Assembly (NCBI GenBank): GCA_030017825.1
Contig: JASEGW010000001.1
Location: 1-45,614, forward strand
Reading direction: 5' to 3'
DNA length: 45,614 nucleotides
DNA from: a bacterium
GTDB lineage: Bacteria; UBA9089; JAHJRX01
A program made the translations under genes and the position numbers. Positions within the stretch are counted from its first letter, which is position 1. The number at the start of each line of letters is the position of its first letter. Below, in pieces: positions 31,342-39,897 of this stretch. The notes under the pieces are model-generated. The model did not search any database. It was not told where the DNA came from and saw nothing but the letters and a program-made list of their open reading frames with translations.

Positions 31342-31563
31342 ATGGAGTGTAAACCTCAAGTGAGTAAAGACACTTTCACAAACTTAAAAACGTCTGACGA
31401 TAAACTACATGTACTTTACGATATGCAGACTGTCACTATGGAATGTATTGAACATGTTAGTAAAGTCGTTGAGAAGCGAAAATACTTTGATAAGCTTTCT
31501 ACAGTGATAGGCGGTGTCGTTGGTGGTATCCTTGGCTCACTTGGGATTAAGGTAGGTACTTGA
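31342..31563 (+). CDS. XhlA-like single-TM protein, 73 aa
   Basis: 73 residues. A helical N-terminal part and a C-terminal glycine-rich membrane segment (about 52-72, LSTVIGGVVGGILGSLGIKV) recall XhlA/hemolysin-type proteins that partner holins. It starts directly after the protease stop, upstream of endolysin and holin, which supports a lysis role. No sequence motif proves it. Confidence 0.5.
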   Translation: MECKPQVSKDTFTNLKTSDDKLHVLYDMQTVTMECIEHVSKVVEKRKYFDKLSTVIGGVVGGILGSLGIKVGT

Positions 31564-31931
31564 AGGTGGGCAGACGTGAATCAATTGGACGTAAATCAAT
31601 GTTACATCCTAATCTAAGAGATATAGCTTGGGCGGCTGGCATTTTTGAAGGAGAGGGATGGGCTGGAACTAATGGTGCTTCTACTGCTATGGCTACAGTA
31701 ACACAAATTACGCAGTGGCTACCAATTAGACTCAAAATATTATTTGGGGGCGCTATTTATACTAAGCACTGCAGTGATTCCCTTAACCCTAGCTATTGTT
31801 GGCAGATCACTGGAAGTAGGGCTTTAGGATTTCTGCAAACTATCTACTATTTCTTGTCCCCAAAGAGACAATCAACTATTAAACATCTTTTAGCTGCCGC
31901 TAAGCTAGTAAGACTCGGAAAATGGAGATAA
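31560..31931 (+). CDS. LAGLIDADG-like homing endonuclease, single motif
   Basis: Up to 123 residues. DIAWAAGIFEGEGWAG is a good LAGLIDADG motif with the acidic residue; WQITGSRALGFLQTI and LSPKRQSTIKHLLAA follow as in single-motif enzymes that act as dimers. The start is uncertain (TTG 31560, GTG 31566 or ATG 31599). It lies between lysis genes, like a mobile insertion. Confidence 0.75.
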   Translation: MKVGRRESIGRKSMLHPNLRDIAWAAGIFEGEGWAGTNGASTAMATVTQITQWLPIRLKILFGGAIYTKHCSDSLNPSYCWQITGSRALGFLQTIYYFLSPKRQSTIKHLLAAAKLVRLGKWR

Positions 31932-31935
31932 AAGG

Positions 31936-32295
31936 TTGGGAAACTTGACACAAAATTTTAGTAGAAATGAATTTAGTTGTAAGTGCGGTTGCGGCCTCGA
32001 CAGCATCGATCTCGGATTAGTGGACATGCTACAATGTTCGAGAACTGCAACTGCACTTACATATGAAATTACTTCAGGCTGCAGATGTTTGAAATATAAT
32101 AAGGAAGTTGGTGGTAAACCTAGTTCGGCGCACTTAAGATGCAAGGCTGTTGATATTAAGTGTATAGGTTCGAGGATGAGATATATAATGGTCAAGGATC
32201 TTATAACAAGATTTAAAAGGATTGAAGTGAAGGATTCTTGGATTCATGTAGACATTGATTTAACACTTCCACAGGAAGTTTTGTTCTTAATTTAA
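31936..32295 (+). CDS. endolysin, peptidase M15 (D-Ala-D-Ala carboxypeptidase type)
   Basis: About 119 residues, start TTG 31936 (GGAGAT upstream) or TTG 31945. Zinc ligands are visible in SAHLRCKAVDI (H and D) and WIHVDID (H). The front segment NEFSCKCGCG and TSGCRCLKYNKEVGG are typical of phage M15A enzymes that cut peptide cross-links in peptidoglycan. No signal peptide, so it needs the holin encoded next. Confidence 0.9.
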   Translation: MGNLTQNFSRNEFSCKCGCGLDSIDLGLVDMLQCSRTATALTYEITSGCRCLKYNKEVGGKPSSAHLRCKAVDIKCIGSRMRYIMVKDLITRFKRIEVKDSWIHVDIDLTLPQEVLFLI

Positions 32296-32309
32296 AAAAG
32301 GGAGAATGT

Positions 32310-32726
32310 ATGTCTGGGTTTGATCCTATTACAGCCGGAATTAATGCAGTTGGTAGTATTATAGACAAGATATGGCCTGATAAAAATGAGGCTGAAAAAG
32401 CTAAAATTAAGTTAGCTGAATTAGCACAGGCAGGTGCACTTAAAGAATTAGACTTACTGTTGGGTCAGATTAAAGTTAATATTGAAGAAGCAAAGCATGA
32501 ATCAGTTTTTGTGGCTGGATGGAGGCCGTTTATAGGTTGGGTATGTGGTAGCGCTCTTGCTTACTATTATATAGTGCAGCCTTTTTTAATTTGGGCACTT
32601 AGCGTATTCAATATTAGAACAGAGATGCCAAAACTTGATATAGGCGAGTTGATAGTGATCCTGATTGGTATGTTAGGCCTTGGAGCATATCGTTCCTATG
32701 ACAAAGTTAGAGGGAATGGAAAGTGA
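32310..32726 (+). CDS. holin, 3-TM (PF11351-like)
   Basis: 138 residues. FDPITAGINAVGSIIDKIWPDK, then a charged helix, and VFVAGWRPFIGWVCGSALAY with two further hydrophobic spans (IVQPFLIWALSVF, LIVILIGMLGLGAYRSYDK) match the 3-TM holin family also used by gene-transfer agents. It follows the endolysin directly and forms the lysis pore. GGGAG precedes the ATG. Confidence 0.88.
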   Translation: MSGFDPITAGINAVGSIIDKIWPDKNEAEKAKIKLAELAQAGALKELDLLLGQIKVNIEEAKHESVFVAGWRPFIGWVCGSALAYYYIVQPFLIWALSVFNIRTEMPKLDIGELIVILIGMLGLGAYRSYDKVRGNGK

Positions 32727-33007
32727 AGACACTTGACATTGTCCATATAGTTTGGAGAGATGCATTAAGTAACTCTGTGTTTTGGGAGGATTTGGATGAT
32801 GTTGTAGATTCCCTCGAAACGGAAAGAGATTTAATGGAAACAGTTGGACAAATAGTTGAGGTTGATAAACGATATGTTACTATAGCACACTCAATGCATT
32901 ATGACAGCTCTGGAGCTATAGCAAAAGCTGGCGGAGTTCTTTCAATTCCAGTTGGGTGTGTTATTAAAATGAGGAAAATAAGTGGGCCAATTAAGCGAAA
33001 ACTTTGA
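32723..33007 (+). CDS. hypothetical protein, 94 aa
   Basis: 94 residues: LDIVHIVWRDALSNSVFWEDLDDV... QIVEVDKRYVTIAHSMHYDSSGAIAKAGGVLSIPVGCVIKM. A small conserved-looking protein, possibly virion- or packaging-linked, as it overlaps the holin by 4 bases and the large terminase by 26 bases. No family named. Confidence 0.65.
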   Translation: MKTLDIVHIVWRDALSNSVFWEDLDDVVDSLETERDLMETVGQIVEVDKRYVTIAHSMHYDSSGAIAKAGGVLSIPVGCVIKMRKISGPIKRKL

Positions 33008-34481
33008 TATTAGAACGCCAGAGATAAAGATGATTATTGAGGCGTGTGTTGGAAACACTAAGATGACATCAAGAGTCATGTTTCCAGATCGCTTTACGTT
33101 ACCATTTAGTAAGATGCATGATCAGCTATTTAATGTGTTAGATGATGATTTAAAACAGCAGGTTGTAATTGCTGCTCCTCGGGGATTTGGTAAAACAAGC
33201 ATTGGTATGTCTTATCAGGCTGGTAAGATTATTTTTAGAGAGAAGAAGTTTATAATTCCCTGCAGTGCCACTGCCTCTCAGGCTCTTCTTCAGGGTGAAA
33301 ACTTGAAACGTGAACTTCTTTCAAATACCATTATTGGTAGGCTATTTGGGCCAATGAAGAGTTCAATGTTTAGTCAAGATCAGTGGATAACTGAGACAGG
33401 TACAATGGTAATGCCAAGAGGTAGCGGTCAACAGATTCGAGGTTTGCTATTTGGAAATTATAGGCCTGACTTGATCTTGTTAGATGACATTGAAGACAGT
33501 GAAAGTGTGAAGAGTGAGGAACAGAGAAAAAAGTTGAAGGAGTGGTTCTTTGCAGATGTTATGAATAGCGTCAATAGATCAAGAAAGGATTGGAAGGTTG
33601 TTGTTGTAGGTACATTGTTGCACGAAGACTCGTTATTAGCAAATCTGTTGGATGATAAAAATTGGCATCCAGTTCAGTTAGAGTTATTTGATGATGACTA
33701 TCACTCTAATTGGCAGGAGTTCATGACTGATGAGGATGTTGCTAAATTGGTAGATGCGTATAGAAAGCAGAGGATGCTTGGTACTTTGTTTAGGGAGTAT
33801 AGGAATTTACCAGTTGCAAAAGAAGATGCAAAATTTAAATCAGAGTACTTCAAATATTACACTGAGAACCAAAAGAAGCAGGTTCAAGAGACAGTGGTTA
33901 TAATGGATCCTGCAAAAACTGTTAAGGCAACAAGTGATAATAGTGCGGCGGTTGGTGTTGGTCTTGATATGGTAAATCATAGAATTTTGGTACTGGATGT
34001 GGATTCTGGAAACTATCATCCAGATGAGTTCATTAGCAAATCATTAGACATGTGTAAAAGATTAGGTGCAAGGGTACTAGGGTATGAAGAGACATCTCTT
34101 CATGAGTTTATTAGTTATCCATTAGAGAATGAGATGAAGAAGAGAGGAATGAATCTGGATTTAGTACCATTATCTGCAAGAGCAAGTAAGGAAGAGAGGA
34201 TTGCATCATTAATTCCTTTTTATCGACAAGGTGAAGTATATCATAATGCTACAGCATGTGGTGCTTTAGAGTCACAATTAATGTCATATCCGAGAGCGAA
34301 AAGGTGGGACTGTATGGATGCACTTGCATATATCGTTCCACTACTTGAAAAAGGTGAGAGGTATTTCTTTGCAAAAGATGAAAAGGCAGTTGAGGCAGAG
34401 TTCGCTACGATTGAGAATAAGGAAGAGGATTATGAAATTCCTCCTGATGATGGAGAGTTTGAGGGGTGGAGGAATATTTAG
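32982..34481 (+). CDS. terL: terminase large subunit
   Basis: 499 residues from GTG 32982 (GAGG upstream, inside the previous gene). ATPase domain: Walker A APRGFGKTS at residues about 65-73, Walker B PDLILLDDIED. Nuclease domain: VIMDPAKTVKATSDNSAAVG with the first metal Asp, LGYEETS, and WDCMDALAY with the last acidic residue. It powers DNA packaging into proheads and cuts the concatemer; the circularly closing assembly is compatible with headful packaging. Followed immediately by palindrome 34482-34505. Confidence 0.95.
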   Translation: MGQLSENFDIRTPEIKMIIEACVGNTKMTSRVMFPDRFTLPFSKMHDQLFNVLDDDLKQQVVIAAPRGFGKTSIGMSYQAGKIIFREKKFIIPCSATASQALLQGENLKRELLSNTIIGRLFGPMKSSMFSQDQWITETGTMVMPRGSGQQIRGLLFGNYRPDLILLDDIEDSESVKSEEQRKKLKEWFFADVMNSVNRSRKDWKVVVVGTLLHEDSLLANLLDDKNWHPVQLELFDDDYHSNWQEFMTDEDVAKLVDAYRKQRMLGTLFREYRNLPVAKEDAKFKSEYFKYYTENQKKQVQETVVIMDPAKTVKATSDNSAAVGVGLDMVNHRILVLDVDSGNYHPDEFISKSLDMCKRLGARVLGYEETSLHEFISYPLENEMKKRGMNLDLVPLSARASKEERIASLIPFYRQGEVYHNATACGALESQLMSYPRAKRWDCMDALAYIVPLLEKGERYFFAKDEKAVEAEFATIENKEEDYEIPPDDGEFEGWRNI

Positions 34482-34505
34482 CTATGTTTAAAATTTTAAA
34501 CAAAG
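34482..34505. promoter_or_regulatory. dispersed palindrome, copy 10
   Basis: Core GTTTAAAATTTTAAAC with flanks CTAT and AAAG, starting one base after the large terminase stop. Confidence 0.88.
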
Positions 34506-34524
34506 TGTGAGGATGGGAGAAAAG

Positions 34525-34728
34525 ATGGCTGACAAAGAAGAAGAGTGGTTGATTTCAAAAGAAAAAACGAGGAAGAAGAGATTTGTAGATGCCACAATTA
34601 AAGCTGGATTGATGCCTGGCCCTAGTAAGCCAAAGCCTAAAGAGGATAAAGAAGCTGACGAAGGCAAACCTGCTGGAGGCTGGCGTAAACATCTTGAAAT
34701 TGTTACTGGTACACTGAAGGGAAAGTAA
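34525..34728 (+). CDS. hypothetical charged protein, 67 aa
   Basis: 67 residues from ATG 34525 (GGGAG, 6-base spacer). Very rich in Lys/Glu/Pro (KPKPKEDKEADEGKPAGG), so probably disordered. A GTG at 34507 is a weaker start. First gene after palindrome 34482-34505. Confidence 0.55.
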   Translation: MADKEEEWLISKEKTRKKRFVDATIKAGLMPGPSKPKPKEDKEADEGKPAGGWRKHLEIVTGTLKGK

Positions 34729-34732
34729 TTTA

Positions 34733-34948
34733 GTGACGAAGGAACTGTTTTATGGACAAACTGGTTCTGTATTGTATGAAGATACAGATGTGGGATGGTA
34801 TCCTGCCCCTTATGAAACTCTTCCAACAAGAGGAGCGTTAGCATCCCAAATATATTTAACAGATGCTCCAGTAAACGATCTTGAGGTAGTTAGATTGAGT
34901 GATTTAATGAGATTTTGGGAGCGATACTTTTTACTGATGGGAGCTTAA
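34733..34948 (+). CDS. hypothetical protein, 71 aa
   Basis: 71 residues from GTG 34733. ELFYGQTGSVLYEDTDVGWY... PVNDLEVVRLSDLMRFWERYF; no family recognised. Tightly packed between two small genes (4 bases after one, 0 before the next) ahead of the tail fibre. Confidence 0.6.
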   Translation: MTKELFYGQTGSVLYEDTDVGWYPAPYETLPTRGALASQIYLTDAPVNDLEVVRLSDLMRFWERYFLLMGA

Positions 34949-35275
34949 ATGGCACAAAAAGTACTTGGACAATCAGCACCAGCTGCAGCGACATTAACAG
35001 CTTTGTATACTGTGCCAGCCTCAAAATATGCAGTTGTTTCGAGTATAACTGTGTGTAATAGAAGTGCTGCTTCTACAGTGTTTAGGGTTTCAGTTGCAGT
35101 AGCGGGTGCTGCTGATGATAGTAAGCAATATTTGTATTATGATCTAAATATTCCTGGAAATGATACTTTCATCGCTACAGTCGGGATAACGTTGGCAGCA
35201 ACTGATGTGGTTAGAGTATATGCTACACTTGCCACTTTGAGTTTTAGTCTATTTGGAACAGAGGAAACAGTATAA
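34949..35275 (+). CDS. small beta-rich structural protein, 108 aa
   Basis: 108 residues. LGQSAPAAATLTALYTVPAS, VSSITVCNRSAASTVFRVSV and GITLAATDVVRVYATLATLSFSLFGTEE match a small virion protein seen beside tail-fibre genes of many phages (a single jelly-roll-like domain). Overlaps the fibre start by 1 base (TAATG). Confidence 0.7.
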   Translation: MAQKVLGQSAPAAATLTALYTVPASKYAVVSSITVCNRSAASTVFRVSVAVAGAADDSKQYLYYDLNIPGNDTFIATVGITLAATDVVRVYATLATLSFSLFGTEETV

Positions 35276-37365
35276 TGAGTCAAGGATTTGCAAAACCTGC
35301 TGTATACCCATTAGATCCAGTATTTAGTTCAGTGCAGATTACTGGATTAACTGCATCTTTACCTATTGTTACAGATGCATCTAAGAATTTAGTAAGCCTT
35401 GCTTACACTGGAGCAACAAGTTTCAGGAAAAATCTTGGATTAGAAGTAGATGATAGTCTAACACTTGCTGGTTTAACTTTAACTGGATTTTCTGGCTTTG
35501 TTAAAGCTACAGCGGGGGTTTTATCAGCAGCAGCCTTAGTGGATGCTGACATTCCTGACACTATTACGCTGACCAATATCACTCAGATAACAAATCGCAG
35601 TCATACAAGCCTGAGTGATATTGGAACCTTGACACACGCCACGATTGATACTTATCTTGACCAAGCGGTTAAGATTGCATCAAGTCCGACCTTTGCAGGC
35701 CTTATAGTGCCCAGCATTACTCCTGCGGCGAATTTTGTCTTAAATCAAAATTCTGTTGCAGTTTTAACTTCGATTGGTGCTTCGGCGGTTGTTAATACAC
35801 TATATTTAAAAGAAGGAGCGGTTGCAATCAATCGTGATTCACCTACTACCGGCTATAAATTAGACGTAGCAGGATTCATCAATGTCGATCAGGTGGTGGA
35901 TCAAAGCACTTATCCTTCAGTCAATGCTATTCAAGCTGCCTCCACCCTTCAGGATGGTTCTTCAGGCAATACAGTAGCAGATGAGGCTTTTGATAATACT
36001 TGGGAAGCGGTTAAGTTCACGGCTTCTGGCAACCACATTTGTCGCTCTTTTGGGGTGAGATTAAAGGTTTCAGCTGCCTTGACTAATCCTCTGTCACTCC
36101 TCTATGGTTATATTTACTCTGACTCTGCGGGAGTGCCAGGAGTCCTTATTTCAGGAACAGCTACTATTAAATATGGCTCCTTGACTACTTCTTACACTGA
36201 ACATCAATTTAGTATTTCTACAAACCTCTCTTCTGGCACCTCCTACTGGCTGGTTTTAAGACGACCCTCTCCTCCCGCAGGAGGGACTATCTCCATTAAT
36301 AGAGGAACAGCAGGTGCTGCCCTTCACGCTTATTCAGCCGACGGCACAACCTGGACAACCGAGGATAACAAGGAGATCTGGCATAAGATTTATGGAAGGA
36401 CCTTTTATGCATTGTCTGGTTCATCAACCAACCACTATGGTATTTATGGTTCATCAATCAATTCCCATGGTATCTATGGTTTGTCAACTAACCTCGCTGG
36501 TATCTATGGTTCATCAATCAATTTTGCTGGTGTCTATGGTATATCAACTAACTTCTATGGTATCTATGGTGTATCAACCAACTCCCATGGTGTCGTTGGT
36601 TCATCAGTTGACTTCTATGGTGTCTATGGTGTATCAACCAACGATGCTGGTGTTCATGGTTTATCAGCCAACTCCCGTGGCGGTATTTTCCAGTCACGAC
36701 AACATATGGGCTTATTGAGCCAGCAAATAGGGACCTTGACTGCCAATACCGCTCAGCCAGTTGCTCATATTTACCGCAATTTGACTCTGGAAGCTTTTAC
36801 CGCCACTGGTCCTATTTTGGTGGTGGAAGATAATACGGCTTCTACTGGTCATCTTCTGGAGTTGAAGAAGCAGGGTAGTGTGAAGATGGTGGTGGATAGA
36901 CTTGGTAATGTTGGCCTCGGGAAAACGCCTAATTATTTGCTCGAACTTAATGCGGACAGTGCAGGCAAGCCTGGCGCAGGGGGTCTTTGGACGGTAGTTT
37001 CCGATGAGCGACTGAAGAAAGACATCGTTCCTGCTGACCTTGATCGCTGTTATGAAATTGTTAAACAAATTCCCTTGAAACGCTTCACTTGGCAAGATGA
37101 TGCTTACACCAGAGAGCAGGTAGCGGATCGCAGTGCTCTCGGATGGATTGCTCAGAATGTGAGGCCAATATTTCCGAAGAGTGTCAATATTAAGCCTTTC
37201 ACAAAAGCCGAGAAAATCGCAGACGAGGAAGAGGTAATTGAGGATTGTCTTGATCTTAATTCTGGCCAGATTGTGGCCGCAATGTACGGGGCATTACAAA
37301 AGATGATGGCGAAGATTGAAGCGCTGGAAGTCCAGATGAAAGGGGAAAAAAGTGCAGAGGTGTAA
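35275..37365 (+). CDS. tail fibre/spike with 10-residue repeats and S74 intramolecular chaperone
   Basis: 696 residues. The N-terminal part (to about 190) is Thr/Leu-rich, followed by DSPTTGYKLDVAG. Residues about 382-471 are nine tandem 10-residue repeats (pattern GxSxNxxGxY), likely a triple beta-helix shaft. The C-terminal part (about 575-696) contains SDERLKKDIVPADL and LGWIAQNVRPIFPKSV, the Peptidase_S74 chaperone that trimerises and cleaves itself off. The product is the host-binding fibre. Codon use from about 35,550 on is more GC-rich than the surrounding arm, suggesting exchange of the distal part. Confidence 0.9.
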   Translation: MSQGFAKPAVYPLDPVFSSVQITGLTASLPIVTDASKNLVSLAYTGATSFRKNLGLEVDDSLTLAGLTLTGFSGFVKATAGVLSAAALVDADIPDTITLTNITQITNRSHTSLSDIGTLTHATIDTYLDQAVKIASSPTFAGLIVPSITPAANFVLNQNSVAVLTSIGASAVVNTLYLKEGAVAINRDSPTTGYKLDVAGFINVDQVVDQSTYPSVNAIQAASTLQDGSSGNTVADEAFDNTWEAVKFTASGNHICRSFGVRLKVSAALTNPLSLLYGYIYSDSAGVPGVLISGTATIKYGSLTTSYTEHQFSISTNLSSGTSYWLVLRRPSPPAGGTISINRGTAGAALHAYSADGTTWTTEDNKEIWHKIYGRTFYALSGSSTNHYGIYGSSINSHGIYGLSTNLAGIYGSSINFAGVYGISTNFYGIYGVSTNSHGVVGSSVDFYGVYGVSTNDAGVHGLSANSRGGIFQSRQHMGLLSQQIGTLTANTAQPVAHIYRNLTLEAFTATGPILVVEDNTASTGHLLELKKQGSVKMVVDRLGNVGLGKTPNYLLELNADSAGKPGAGGLWTVVSDERLKKDIVPADLDRCYEIVKQIPLKRFTWQDDAYTREQVADRSALGWIAQNVRPIFPKSVNIKPFTKAEKIADEEEVIEDCLDLNSGQIVAAMYGALQKMMAKIEALEVQMKGEKSAEV
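36418..36687 (+). repeat. nine 30-bp tandem repeats in the tail-fibre gene
   Basis: Nine units of 30 bases with the pattern GGTTCATCAACCAAC followed by a variable pair of codons and GGTATCTAT. The units stay in frame, so copy number can change without breaking the gene. Confidence 0.92.
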
Positions 37366-37441
37366 AAAGTGTGGGTCGAAGAAAATTACTTCTCTCGGAC
37401 AGGGGAAATATCTCTGTCGGAACTGTGGAGCTCGTTTATGA
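37352..37441 (+). CDS. 29-aa zinc-ribbon microprotein
   Basis: 29 residues from GTG 37352 (AGGGGA upstream): CKKCGSKK then CRNCGARL, i.e. CxxC-14-CxxC, a complete minimal zinc ribbon. It begins inside the end of the fibre gene in another frame, and its TGA overlaps the next ATG (ATGA). The dense, correctly spaced cysteines make chance unlikely. Confidence 0.65.
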   Translation: MQRCKKCGSKKITSLGQGKYLCRNCGARL

Positions 37442-37617
37442 TAAAGATGGTTGAGCTTACTTGTAAGAGTTGTTATGCTTATCTTGAGATTGGGGGAAGC
37501 GTGCCTAGATCGGTTTTTTCAGAAGATTCTGATCTTATTGATATGCCACTCCTCCAGTGGTGTCCAGTTTGCGGAGAGAGTTTAAAGGGAGAAAAAAGTG
37601 AGTTTAGAAAAAAGTGA
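37438..37617 (+). CDS. 59-aa two-CxxC zinc protein
   Basis: 59 residues from ATG 37438 (GTGGAG upstream): MIKMVELTCKSCYAYLEI, then WCPVCGESLKG. Two CxxC pairs about 32 residues apart fit one zinc site. A longer frame from 37369 would add residues that are only the shadow of the zinc-ribbon gene in another frame. Coupled to that gene and placed just before the portal. Confidence 0.65.
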   Translation: MIKMVELTCKSCYAYLEIGGSVPRSVFSEDSDLIDMPLLQWCPVCGESLKGEKSEFRKK

Positions 37618-37625
37618 ATTAATAA

Positions 37626-37649
37626 CTATGTTTAAAGTTTTAAACAAAG
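37626..37649. promoter_or_regulatory. dispersed palindrome, copy 11
   Basis: Core GTTTAAAGTTTTAAAC with flanks CTAT and AAAG, directly before the portal ribosome site. Confidence 0.87.
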
Positions 37650-37661
37650 TGGAGATATAAA

Positions 37662-39632
37662 ATGGCAGTAACATTGCATGTTCCATCTGAATTAGATCAC
37701 GCAGCTCTTGATGCAAGAGCTAAGAATATTGTATATACCTATCCAAATAGTGAGGAAGGAAAAGAGTTAGACTTGCGGCCTGGCTCTGATCTGCATGAGA
37801 AAATTAAAAGTGCAGTAATTACTCGTGCACAGGATAGTTATAATATTATGAAGAGAAAGCATGATAACTGGAATCTTGTTGACCAGACACTGACTGCATA
37901 TATCCCACTTGATGAAAAAGAAAGAGCATTAAAGAAAAGAGATCCGAGGAAGCCCGTCTCTATCGTAGTCCCCTACACCTACGCCACGATGGAAACACTC
38001 CTTACCTACCTCGTAACGGCTTTCTTGGATCTCCCTATCTTTCGATATGAGGGTGTTACCTCAGACGATACGATTGGTGCTATTATGCTGGAAAAAGTGG
38101 TAGAGTTGCAGACAGTTAAGAATAAGATTGGATTGGCTCTACACACTCTATTCAGAGATGGATTAGCATACGGCTTTGGCGTTGGACTTCCTTTGTGGAG
38201 TGAGCACTGGGGGTATAAGACTGAAAGATTGCCTAATGGCATTAAGGCAAGAGCAAGAAAGAGGCTGTTTGAAGGCAATAGAGTTGAAAATGTTGATCCA
38301 TATCTTTATTTACCTGATACAACTGTTCCAATTCATAAAGTTCAAGAGGGTGAATTTACTGGATATGTTGATCGCACTAATTATATATCATTGTTAGAAA
38401 TGGAAGCAATTAATCCTAATGACTTCTTCAATATAAAGTATTTAGATGGAATGGATGGTGGAAGTACTTGGTTTGGGTCTGAGGCATCTATGAGAGACAG
38501 AAAGCAGGATGTCAACACTCGTACTTTAGATATCCATTCTTCAACAAGTCCTGTAGATGTAGTTTGGATGTATATGAAACTGGTTCCTTCTAATGAGTGT
38601 TGGAAGCTTGGAAAATCAGAAGTTCCTGAAAAGTGGCTATTTGGAGTTGCTGGAGATCAGATTGTAATTTATGCAAAACAGCTTGGATTAGATCATGATA
38701 TGTTTCCAACTGCTGTATTCGCTCCTGATTATGATGGCTACTCAGTAGCACCAGTAAGTAGGATGGAGATGATTTATGGTATGCAGAATGTTCTTGACTT
38801 TCTATTTTCGAGCCATGTGGCTAATGTTCGAAAAGCTATCAATGATATGCTGATAGTTGATCCATTCTTGATTAATATGGAAGACTTGAAAGATCCTGAG
38901 CCTGGTAAACTTATTAGGATGAGGAGGGCTGCGTGGGGTCGTGGAGTTGAACATGCTGTTGCTCAGTTAAACGTGAATGACATTACTCGTACTCATATTA
39001 GTCAGGATGCTCCTTGTGTGATAGATTTGATGCAGAGAACAAGTGCTGCTGTTGATAGTTTGATGGGTATTATGAGAACATCTGGTGAGCGAAGAAGTGC
39101 AACTGAGGCAAGGGATTCAAGGATGAGTGCACTCTCAAGATTGGCAAAGACAGCAAGAATTTGTAGTTTGATGACAATGTATGATCTCGCATATATGATT
39201 GCCAGTCAGACTCAGCAGTTAATGTCTCAGTCAGTATTTATTAATACTATGGGGGTGCATCAGCAAGAATTAATTGAGGAGTATGGGCAGAATAGAAAGA
39301 TGCAAGTTGATCCTACAAAAATAGATATCAATTATGATATTGTAGTTCATGATGGCACGGTTGATGTAGGTGAGAGAGCTGATTCATGGGCTACCTTGTT
39401 TCAAATTTTATCTTCACAGCCTGCCGTTGGAGTTGGTTTTGATATGGTTAGGGTGTTTAAGCATCTGGCAAGAATGTTAGGAGCTAAGAATGTTAATGAG
39501 TTTGTGCGGAAGGGTGGGGGAGTGAACATTCAGACAATGCAGACTGAGGAAGTTTTACAGCAGGCAAATAGAGGTAATCTTGTCCCTGTAGGTGGAGAGT
39601 TAGGAGGTCAAGGTGGCACTGAAGTCGAGTAA
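37662..39632 (+). CDS. portal protein
   Basis: 656 residues. ITRAQDSYNIMKRKHDNW, LDEKERALKKRDPRKPVSIVVPYTYA and the later stem/wing segments (ERRSATEARDSRMSALSRLA, AYMIASQTQQLMSQSV) are typical of podovirus-like portals, the dodecameric ring through which DNA enters. GGAGAT precedes the ATG, with palindrome 37626-37649 just before it. Followed by the scaffold and capsid genes as expected. Confidence 0.85.
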   Translation: MAVTLHVPSELDHAALDARAKNIVYTYPNSEEGKELDLRPGSDLHEKIKSAVITRAQDSYNIMKRKHDNWNLVDQTLTAYIPLDEKERALKKRDPRKPVSIVVPYTYATMETLLTYLVTAFLDLPIFRYEGVTSDDTIGAIMLEKVVELQTVKNKIGLALHTLFRDGLAYGFGVGLPLWSEHWGYKTERLPNGIKARARKRLFEGNRVENVDPYLYLPDTTVPIHKVQEGEFTGYVDRTNYISLLEMEAINPNDFFNIKYLDGMDGGSTWFGSEASMRDRKQDVNTRTLDIHSSTSPVDVVWMYMKLVPSNECWKLGKSEVPEKWLFGVAGDQIVIYAKQLGLDHDMFPTAVFAPDYDGYSVAPVSRMEMIYGMQNVLDFLFSSHVANVRKAINDMLIVDPFLINMEDLKDPEPGKLIRMRRAAWGRGVEHAVAQLNVNDITRTHISQDAPCVIDLMQRTSAAVDSLMGIMRTSGERRSATEARDSRMSALSRLAKTARICSLMTMYDLAYMIASQTQQLMSQSVFINTMGVHQQELIEEYGQNRKMQVDPTKIDINYDIVVHDGTVDVGERADSWATLFQILSSQPAVGVGFDMVRVFKHLARMLGAKNVNEFVRKGGGVNIQTMQTEEVLQQANRGNLVPVGGELGGQGGTEVE

Positions 39633-39897
39633 GATAGAATATGGGGAATTTTTAAGGTCGAGAATTTGGGCTGATCTTAAAACTATTATTAAGGAAAGAA
39701 TTAAATCTAACACAATGGAATTAGAATATGAAAGTCCTTCAGAGGATGTATGGATTGATATAAGGCGTGTAGCTTCTTCAAGAGCTCGAATAGGGGAGCT
39801 GCGATACTTATCTGAACTTCCAAGCTTTTTGCTTGAGAAGTATGATGAACTTTTTGAAATTGAGGAGGAGGGGGAAGAAGATGCCAGAACAGAATGA
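39613..39897 (+). CDS. hypothetical head-module protein, 94 aa
   Basis: 94 residues from GTG 39613 (AGGAGG upstream), starting inside the portal gene's end. EYGEFLRSRIWADLKTIIKERI... WIDIRRVASSRARIGELRYL: a helical small protein regularly found between portal and scaffold genes in related phages. Function unknown. Confidence 0.65.
   Translation: MALKSSKIEYGEFLRSRIWADLKTIIKERIKSNTMELEYESPSEDVWIDIRRVASSRARIGELRYLSELPSFLLEKYDELFEIEEEGEEDARTE

Noticed and set aside
36314..36718. 134-codon frame over the tail-fibre repeats in another frame
   Set aside because: It is the shadow of the 30-bp repeats, which keep all frames periodic; no ribosome site.
37369..37617. 82-codon reading before the portal gene
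   Set aside because: The first 23 codons overlap the 29-residue zinc-ribbon gene in another frame; ATG 37438 has the ribosome site and coupling.
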